64,000 nucleotides of DNA, from assembly GCA_024742495.1 (NCBI GenBank), contig JANSYJ010000003.1, forward strand, positions 310,001 through 374,000, read 5' to 3'. A program made the position numbers and the translations under genes. Origin of the DNA: Bacteroidota bacterium (lineage in GTDB: Bacteria; Bacteroidota; Bacteroidia; Flavobacteriales; Schleiferiaceae). This document shows positions 38,001 to 42,206 of this stretch, piece by piece (position 1 is the stretch's first letter; every line of letters starts with the position of its first letter). The notes under the pieces are model-generated. The model saw only the letters and a list, made by a program, of their open reading frames with translations, ran no database searches and was not told where the DNA came from.

Positions 38001-38165
38001 CTGTATATCATCCAGTTTTTCAGCCTTGGGGTCTGCTATTCGTATCCATTCAAGCTTTTTATTTATTAGGTTCAAATAGATAAACCAAGCGAACTCATCA
38101 AATTGAGGCAAATAGCCCCCCATTGCTGCTCTTTCTCCACTTGCTGATACTATTTCTTCGCTCAT
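32091..38165 (-). CDS. Avs-like antiviral STAND NTPase with N-terminal Cap4/DUF4297-like nuclease
   Basis: A 2,024-residue protein. Residues 9-20 (SGERAAMGGYLP) match the opening of Cap4/DUF4297 dsDNA nuclease domains, and LDDIQY (51-56) followed by IHAYQVKWT (62-70) fits their PD-(D/E)xK core with a QxK end. A P-loop NTPase follows: Walker A LLGGPGSGKSTLLNQW (275-290), Walker B PTIILIDGLDHV (372-383) and GVFIILGSQS (407-416) like a sensor strand. After about residue 560 there are over 1,200 residues of Leu-, Glu- and Lys-rich helical repeat, then a globular end with GGGHFIVVIRDHRF and GEGWFVTV. This order (nuclease, STAND, long sensor) is that of Avs defence proteins, which recognise phage terminase or portal and then degrade DNA. 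The gene stands alone, is strikingly AT-rich and looks transferred. The trigger is unknown. Confidence 0.75.
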   Translation of the reverse strand: MSEEIVSASGERAAMGGYLPQFDEFAWFIYLNLINKKLEWIRIADPKAEKLDDIQYSSHSEIHAYQVKWTIADANISFANFTELLPQITSSWKSLKTANPSKKIIPHLITNKPISSHDSLKEGDAKIGSFKDFFSEVWRRIKSNQTIDAQWNSVLGEFKKSSKLNDSDFEEFVACFDFQPDYKQKQFSVGKIKYSKEDEDLQQISRFIVEKVASPERVVEFTRQEIIKELGWSDRFKTIFNHELIVDRQRYQPIQSTIDLLNSKLEEHKNGYLFLLGGPGSGKSTLLNQWSKSLKSRVISYYAFDFVNPSSHRNFHERGNATYLLFDLVFQLKDAGIYKRDILPYKDLLFLKDVFNEQLRAIGEDFATNGQPTIILIDGLDHVPREYKSTTNSFLRELPLPSTLPDGVFIILGSQSYELEDIQQEIKTEFQNGNRTIQIDSLNKEEVYKYIDSIDSTFQLASSQKLQVFEKSQGHPLYLSYLVDKINMADWIDNTIESFEVIDGSIDNYYKKIWEPIQKEDSQIQFLGLIARINGSINLQFIQEWGFQISVLKSFREKARFLFNESEKTLSFFHNSFKQFLLHHTALNYLTNEFDPTSNIKYHNELADYYVKSEIENSWKQNHHLFQAQQYERFVSVVTPDSFTEQLLNFRPAEEIKQDAKLGVEIARQNKDINVLVRYLFSLAEIERRLFNIDPASFTEELLFLNKFDLARDYLRTGNTLHCSESYAFKACRLFIEFGYKSEGAILYNLAYPEIITDSGIHIDDSHRYKEIRDSLEEWIYTSPFFETTENIFSIIDNIKFSGSIRENRFEEKESDLQLRLLSNLGYSLVDQNKWDDFNKVKEKIDHTSSRGRNSLFQLIKYAIEQCLDLKDNSRANEYLSLLTSHFTKEKTKPVGKIFIADLVYKVTRDLNETYSWIKDVEQPSNVGSKDRLGYDDSLDAFLPLIKLNKLLYLSGNGISITSAIPSVAKGTDEEVIVEFERMLCITTQILAEGILQTPMSGDPIKRVFPIVRFYYKEISHRNSYWYKLTQAKGQYFDFLISAVSELGSEKLELLGDYLFGEFQNSPKYWSSSIQREIIKSLFNNVFDAEKAVIQLRSLEDSMLEDHDIDGRITECLAHSEVWFILGKLEEGEKWLKQAIQESIGVGYRKDYQFSTWIEWLRKINHKGTSGATERIKWFLSHLNHIKETTEGRAYWNASEELLAVTFEHDLNDGLEQAIWQLENDLVDFKGTITLFIKHFVNRTKSEEEFQSIVQLYNDLYLLLAESSDSSLLNSILEKGYEIFKEDFLLEHILSIISAIEIKAYEETRHYLLSEIDDFYTSKGLKAGDYYSSFNLPAKNKRSSSKNASNTLTLKKDHEIIDENEVLERVTNFDDLKKIIQEEDQANSFFHWSKVIDKITPLLSSGQIEEVAKLARIGRKESDFYAKLSEAALRLGNTELATSLANKSIELSSESGWVKYYDGGTRINAFNALKQINPVISSNKAFEVFAHDTVSSNYPSSYIEHLEDIVPLLTENYDEEKLWPEIYGYLQRLMSNSKQVTDLPNLPSLNRPIMETLVDYLVYLAESPVSLVKEQSLLLLSKYINQDDDYALTQLLNGCLDDYSCVEVIINLSALDSPKVHSLKSKISSLALSNDYQLRKNAIDILSSIGEEIPTPKSIQLPKVYSLHIPENGKPDFKKEIDPFFPEVDINDPRDLIGPFEFLIKILSDESGIDELNLIYRAYSIMKEIGREEEWTVEYEKKLRNHLGEIYLKYSYPRPMVIAARRAIMYVTNELIDSGTIDDERIQNLLISHDYAVQFFNEVDKPEFIQTIKERDFGGVGNHWLDRIGESDRLGESLLNYHDDFKIIGEYSQIRNLDWGAPTEEYMNQIAVNDELKEDDNYIFGSVFHELSKNYHDMRGGGHFIVVIRDHRFDQFDLKSKWIAINPVLARHLGWDPEPTKLFAWKSSEGELMAESIYWSNGNTSMTPRKDGEVGEGWFVTVSENGLKQIKSIEKNLFLQKKLTRSKYEDSVLMSKQEIKVTRI

Positions 38166-38190
38166 TTTTAATCTATATGCGTTTGGCTAA

Positions 38191-38253
38191 AAACAGCTTT
38201 TTTGGTTTTTTCAGCGTTTGCCTCTGTGTCGGCAAAAACCAAATGTGCTGTTT
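38191..38253. repeat. Long imperfect inverted repeat upstream of the Avs-like gene
   Basis: AAACAGC (38191-38197) pairs with GCTGTTT (38247-38253), TTTGGTTTTT (38201-38210) with AAAAACCAAA (38234-38243), and TTGCC with GGCAA near the tip, competing for some bases. The structure lies in the presumed leader or promoter region of the Avs-like gene. It could be a recombination-site remnant or a regulatory structure. Confidence 0.6.
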
Positions 38254-38453
38254 GTGTGTTGGCTTTTTATCGCATGGCATACAACAATTAAGTAAACTTA
38301 ATAATATCCAAAACAAAAACGTGTCCGCCTCGGGCGGATATGAATCCTCCGCTCAGTAGGTTTATCGAAAGGTGAAAACTGAAGAGTCAAAATCCAGTTA
38401 AGCACTAAAAAAGAATTAATTTGATAGAAATAGTTTCATCCTGAACGTAGGAC

Positions 38454-38484
38454 AAAAAATAAACCCCTCAGAAAGAGGGGTTTA
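38454..38484 (-). terminator. Rho-independent terminator of tRNA-Met
   Basis: On the minus strand the stem TAAACCCCTC / GAGGGGTTTA with a five-base loop is followed by a run of six T. It begins about 10 bases after the tRNA 3' end. Confidence 0.85.
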
Positions 38485-38493
38485 TCTTATTTG

Positions 38494-38567
38494 TAGCGAG
38501 AACGAGAGTTGAACTCGTGACCTCCGGGTTATGAATCCGACGCTCTAACCAACTGAGCTACCTCGCC
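38494..38567 (-). tRNA. tRNA-Met (CAU anticodon)
   Basis: The minus-strand sequence folds as a 74-nt cloverleaf. It has the acceptor GGCGAGG paired with TCTCGCT, D-arm GCTC-AGTTGGTTA-GAGC, an anticodon loop TTCATAA giving CAU, variable AGGTC, and T-arm ACGAG-TTCAACT-CTCGT. The discriminator is A, and CCA is not encoded. The G1-T72 pair argues against initiator tRNA, so elongator Met is most likely; a lysidine-modified tRNA-Ile cannot be fully excluded from the anticodon alone. Its 3' end faces the Avs-like insert. Confidence 0.93.
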
Positions 38568-38680
38568 GTTTTGGGGCGGCAAATATACTTACTTATCCTT
38601 TTTTACAAAGACATTTCTTAAGGTTTTTCACACCTACTTTTTTTTATATTGCGCAACTCTACAGTATATAATACAATCAC

Positions 38681-39070
38681 ATGTCCGATAGAATAAAATT
38701 TGAAATTGAATTTCCCGTAAAAGCTTCACCTTCCATGTTGTTCCCCTATCTCTCCACACCGAGTGGTATGTCGGAATGGTTTTCGGATGATGTTAATTCG
38801 AGAGGTGAGAAGTACACTTTTATCTGGGAAGGAGAGGAGCGTGACGCTTTTCGTATTGCTAAAAAGAAAGATCAATACATTCGATTTCGTTGGGCTGAAG
38901 ACGAAGAAGAAGGCAATAAGTACTTTTTCGAATTTCGAATTGAAGTGGATGAACTCACCAATGATACATCCCTTATTATCGTGGATCACAGCGAGGAAGA
39001 CGAAATTGAAGAGGATAAACTCCTTTGGGATAGTCAAATTCACCAATTGTTGCACACTATAGGTTCTTAA
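38681..39070 (+). CDS. START-like domain protein
   Basis: A 129-residue cytoplasmic protein with a START/SRPBCC-like beginning, IKFEIEFPVKASPSMLFPYL, and the strands TFIWEGEERDAF, IRFRWAEDE and FFEFRIEVDEL, ending in a long C-terminal helix (LLWDSQIHQLLHTIG). It matches the START-like family of Bacteroidota. START folds bind hydrophobic ligands in a cavity, but no ligand is known for this subfamily. It lies 3 bases before the PAP2 gene, so it is probably the first gene of the START-PAP2-GT39 run. Confidence 0.82.
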   Translation: MSDRIKFEIEFPVKASPSMLFPYLSTPSGMSEWFSDDVNSRGEKYTFIWEGEERDAFRIAKKKDQYIRFRWAEDEEEGNKYFFEFRIEVDELTNDTSLIIVDHSEEDEIEEDKLLWDSQIHQLLHTIGS

Positions 39071-39073
39071 TCT

Positions 39074-39724
39074 ATGCGCATTAACCAAATCATTCGGTCG
39101 CTGAATTTTTTTTTAACGCCGACCCTGATCTTTGGTTTAACCGCCCTATACTTTACGGCCAGCTATGGCCTGGCGGAAACTCAGTTGTGGTTTAATGGAT
39201 TTCACAATGCTACTTTAGATCAGCTAATGCCGATTTACACCTACCTGGGTGATGGATTGGTTTTCTTAGTCCTTATTCCTTTTTTCTTAATGTTTAAGAG
39301 AAGAGCATTATTGGCTCTAGTGTTTAGTGGAATAATGACCTTGCTATTTTCATCAGCCTTAAAGGCTTACTTTAATGAGCCCCGCCCAATAAAGTATTTT
39401 CAAGAAGTAGAGGGCATTGAACTCCGTCAGGTTCCGGGTGTAAAAGCGCATTATAATCATTCCTTCCCCAGTGGACATACCACAGCAGCCTTTGCGGCAT
39501 GGGGAGTGCTCGCATACTTTTGCCGACGAAAAAGCCTAAGCCTGCTTTTCTTTGCCCTTGCTTCGGGAGTGGCTTTTTCTCGAATATATTTGAATATGCA
39601 TTTTCTGCGCGATGTTGGAGCAGGAGCCTTCTTGGGCGCTTTTATCGCTATAAATGCCGTTTACCTTTCAAGTAAAATTAAAAGTCCGTGGGCCAATGCC
39701 ACGTGGTTTAAGTCGAGAGCGTGA
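39074..39724 (+). CDS. PAP2-family lipid phosphatase
   Basis: A 216-residue membrane phosphatase with about six helices. The three PAP2 motifs are present: KAYFNEPRP (KxxxxxxRP), FPSGHTTAAF (PSGH) and SRIYLNMHFLRD (SRxxxxxHxxxD). Such enzymes dephosphorylate undecaprenyl pyrophosphate, lipid A phosphates or phosphatidylglycerol phosphate. Its GTGA overlap with an ArnT-like transferase suggests a part in lipid-carrier recycling or lipid A modification; this is inference from context. Confidence 0.9.
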   Translation: MRINQIIRSLNFFLTPTLIFGLTALYFTASYGLAETQLWFNGFHNATLDQLMPIYTYLGDGLVFLVLIPFFLMFKRRALLALVFSGIMTLLFSSALKAYFNEPRPIKYFQEVEGIELRQVPGVKAHYNHSFPSGHTTAAFAAWGVLAYFCRRKSLSLLFFALASGVAFSRIYLNMHFLRDVGAGAFLGAFIAINAVYLSSKIKSPWANATWFKSRA

Positions 39725-41385
39725 AGTATTTTGATAAAAATACCTGGTTTTGGATTCTAATTGGAGCCCTGTTCTTCCTTCCGTTTTTGGGAGGCGTGCA
39801 TCTTTTCGATTGGGATGAAATCAACTTTGCAGAATTAGCCCGTGAAATGGTACTTAGAGGGAATTGGTTACAAATGACCATTAACTTCGAGACCTTCACA
39901 GAAAAACCACCCTTATTCTTTTGGTTCCAAGCTTTATCCATGACCATTTTTGGAATAGGGGAGTATGCCGCCCGCTTTCCAAATGCGCTATTGGGAATTA
40001 TTGTACTTCCATTCCTTTACATCAGCGGAAAGTTTATGGTGGATCGGAAGTTTGGCTTCCTTTGGGCCTTAAGTTGGTTTGGGTCTACTTTGCCTTTTCT
40101 ATATTTCAAATCGGGCATTATTGATCCCTATTTCAATTTCTTCATCTTTAACGGACTCTTTTTCTTAATTCACTTTTTATGGAAGAGAAGGGACCTTAGC
40201 TTCATATTCCTATCACGATCGGCACGCTTCTATTTGGTAGTTGGAGGAATTTTTATCGGCCTGGGGATACTAACTAAAGGCCCCGTAGCTTACCTCATTG
40301 TAGTATTAACCCTCCTTAGTTATGCCCTCTCCAAGTCTTTAAAGTTTGGCATGAGCTTCATGGATTTTATCATTTACTCCTTAAGTGCTTTAGGCGTCTT
40401 TCTACTTTGGTTTGCGGTGGAGTATAGTTTTAATGGTCCCGACTTTATAGTGGAGTTTACCATCCGTCAATGGGAATTACTTACCACCAGTGATGCGGGC
40501 CATAAAGGGTTCCCGGCCTACCACTTTGTGGTCCTACTTTTAGGCTGCTTTCCTGCCAGTATCTTTGCATTACGCGGTTTGGGTAAGATCAAGGGTCTTC
40601 ACAGTCATGTAGTTGACTTTCAAAGGTGGATGATCATTCTGCTCTTAGTAGTGCTGGTGTTATTCTCCTTAGTAGGCACAAAAATTATTCATTACAGCTC
40701 CATGGCCTATTATCCGATCAGTTTTTTATCGGCGCTAAGCCTTTGGCAGATCTTGGAGTTTCCTAGAAAAAGACAAATTTGGATCGCCTTAGTGGTAAGT
40801 CTAATAGCCTTAATTGCCATTGCCATATCCATAGCCTTGCCCTATGCGGGGATGCATATTGAGGAAATAAGACCGCTTTTTGAAAAGGATCCATTTGCCA
40901 TGGCCAATTTAGATGCAGAAGTGCCTTGGTCTTATTGGGACTATTTACCAGCGGTGATCTTAACTATTAGTCTCATAGTCTATTGGCTGTATCGCAAGAG
41001 AAGTCCAAACTTTGCCATACGAACCTTATTTTTTGGCAATGCCATTTGGGTTTTTGCGGCCCTAATCTTCTTTATCGGGAAGGTTGAACGCATATCTCAA
41101 CGGGCTGCGGTAGAGTTTTTTCAGGAGTATAGCCAGGAGGATGTTTACCTGATAAATTATGGCTACAAAAGCTATGTGCCCGGTTTCTATGGAGAAGTAG
41201 AGCCTTATATAGATCCTAAGGCCTATAAAAAGGAATGGCTCTACCATGGTGAAATAGACCGTGATGTACTTATCGCAACCAAGATCAATCGAACCCTAGA
41301 ATTGGAAAGGGAAATTCCAGATGCGGAGTTGATGTACTCTAAAAATGGCTTTTACTTCTATCGCCGAAAGGCTTATGCCAAATAA
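39721..41385 (+). CDS. ArnT/GT39-like lipid-linked sugar transferase
   Basis: A 554-residue polytopic inner-membrane GT-C transferase with about 12 helices. It starts with GTG in a 4-base GTGA overlap with the PAP2 stop. The first periplasmic loop carries FDWDEINFAELAREM (catalytic Asp-Glu area) and FTEKPPLFFW, both hallmarks of the ArnT/PMT family. ArnT moves 4-amino-arabinose from undecaprenyl phosphate onto lipid A; the sugar here is unknown. A soluble domain of about 90 residues ends the protein. A convergent GT2 of the polyprenyl-phosphate type overlaps its 3' end by 13 bases and could make its donor. Confidence 0.85.
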   Translation: MKYFDKNTWFWILIGALFFLPFLGGVHLFDWDEINFAELAREMVLRGNWLQMTINFETFTEKPPLFFWFQALSMTIFGIGEYAARFPNALLGIIVLPFLYISGKFMVDRKFGFLWALSWFGSTLPFLYFKSGIIDPYFNFFIFNGLFFLIHFLWKRRDLSFIFLSRSARFYLVVGGIFIGLGILTKGPVAYLIVVLTLLSYALSKSLKFGMSFMDFIIYSLSALGVFLLWFAVEYSFNGPDFIVEFTIRQWELLTTSDAGHKGFPAYHFVVLLLGCFPASIFALRGLGKIKGLHSHVVDFQRWMIILLLVVLVLFSLVGTKIIHYSSMAYYPISFLSALSLWQILEFPRKRQIWIALVVSLIALIAIAISIALPYAGMHIEEIRPLFEKDPFAMANLDAEVPWSYWDYLPAVILTISLIVYWLYRKRSPNFAIRTLFFGNAIWVFAALIFFIGKVERISQRAAVEFFQEYSQEDVYLINYGYKSYVPGFYGEVEPYIDPKAYKKEWLYHGEIDRDVLIATKINRTLELEREIPDAELMYSKNGFYFYRRKAYAK

Positions 41386-42113
41386 GCGGGTTTAATAAGA
41401 CCCCATTTTGCCAAACGATATTCGAAACTCACTTTTAAAACGCCCAAGCCATAAATGGCTGATCGCTTAAAGTTAATAGATGAAGCCTCTTCGAAATACT
41501 TTGTGGGACAAGTGATTTCCGCGATTTCAAATCCCTTATAAAAGATCTGCGCCAGCATTTGATTGTCAAAAACAAAGTCATCGGAATTCGTATTGAATGA
41601 TGTCGACTCCAGCACTTCCTTAGAGAAGGCCCGATAACCGGTGTGGTATTCCGAAAGCTTTTGGCCCATGAGTATATTCTGACTTAAAGTAAGAATACGG
41701 TTGGCCACATATTTATACCAAGGCATTCCGCCTTTTAGAGCTCCTTTGCCAAGGATGCGAGAACCGAGCACTACCGGATATACGTCATTGGCAATTAAAT
41801 AGGCCATCGACTCAATTAGCTTGGGCGTATATTGATAATCGGGGTGAAGCATGATAACAATATCGCCACCTAGTTCTAGGGCTTTATTGTAACATGATTT
41901 CTGGTTACCGCCATAACCCTTATTCTTTTCATGGGGGATAATGTGACGAATTCCCAAAGACTTGGCCACTTCAACAGTATCATCAGTGGAGTTATCATCC
42001 ACTAAAACAACCTCGTCCACGATGTCACCGGGAATCTCTTTATAAGTGCGCTCCAAGGTTTTAGCTGCATTATAGGCAGGTAAAACAACTACAATTTTCT
42101 TTTGATCGATCAT
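41373..42113 (-). CDS. GT2 polyprenyl-phosphate sugar synthase-like glycosyltransferase
   Basis: A 246-residue DPM1-like transferase without C-terminal membrane helices. Motifs include VVVLPAYNAAKTLE, VLVDDNSTDDTVEVA, the metal-binding VIMLHPDYQYTP in place of the usual DADxQ, and YHTGYRAFSKEVL. The His-Pro-Asp variant is typical of a GT2 branch common in Bacteroidota. It probably charges a polyprenyl phosphate with a sugar for the neighbouring ArnT-like enzyme, as inferred from the convergent pairing. The start is ATG at 42113, 93 bases from the divergent TonB-receptor gene. Confidence 0.85.
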   Translation of the reverse strand: MIDQKKIVVVLPAYNAAKTLERTYKEIPGDIVDEVVLVDDNSTDDTVEVAKSLGIRHIIPHEKNKGYGGNQKSCYNKALELGGDIVIMLHPDYQYTPKLIESMAYLIANDVYPVVLGSRILGKGALKGGMPWYKYVANRILTLSQNILMGQKLSEYHTGYRAFSKEVLESTSFNTNSDDFVFDNQMLAQIFYKGFEIAEITCPTKYFEEASSINFKRSAIYGLGVLKVSFEYRLAKWGLIKPAYLA

Positions 42114-42206
42114 AGGTGCGCAAAATTAGATATTTCCACTGCATTGTAAAGCGATGTTTCGCTAAGAATTAATTAGTTTGCTAGACTATAACAACAGGAA
42201 AACAAG

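Larger units (their letters stand above)
38166..38493. other. Non-coding right flank of the Avs-like gene, with hairpins
   Basis: These 328 bases between the Avs-like start codon and tRNA-Met hold no convincing gene; the plus-strand ORF at 38123 is a chance frame. They carry a long imperfect hairpin (38191-38253), a small GC hairpin TCCGCC-tcgg-GGCGGA-like near 38324-38338, the 9-mer GTTTGGCTA shared with the left flank, and the tRNA terminator at the far end. The promoter of the Avs-like gene must lie here, but no exact TAnnTTTG box was recognised close to the start. Confidence 0.5.

Noticed and set aside
38191-38290. Integron attC site or CRISPR-like repeat in the right flank
   Set aside because: The hairpin lacks a convincing RYYYAAC/GTTRRRY core pair, no integron integrase is present, and there is no regularly spaced repeat array.
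38123-38359. Plus-strand ORF of 78 codons in the right flank
   Set aside because: It lies partly antisense to the Avs-like start and across the hairpin region, with Cys/Phe-rich low-complexity content; no support as a gene.
31821-38567. Classic tRNA-integrated genomic island with duplicated tRNA 3' end
   Set aside because: No copy of the tRNA-Met 3' end was found at the far side of the insert, and no integrase or transposase gene is visible; proximity to the tRNA alone is not proof.
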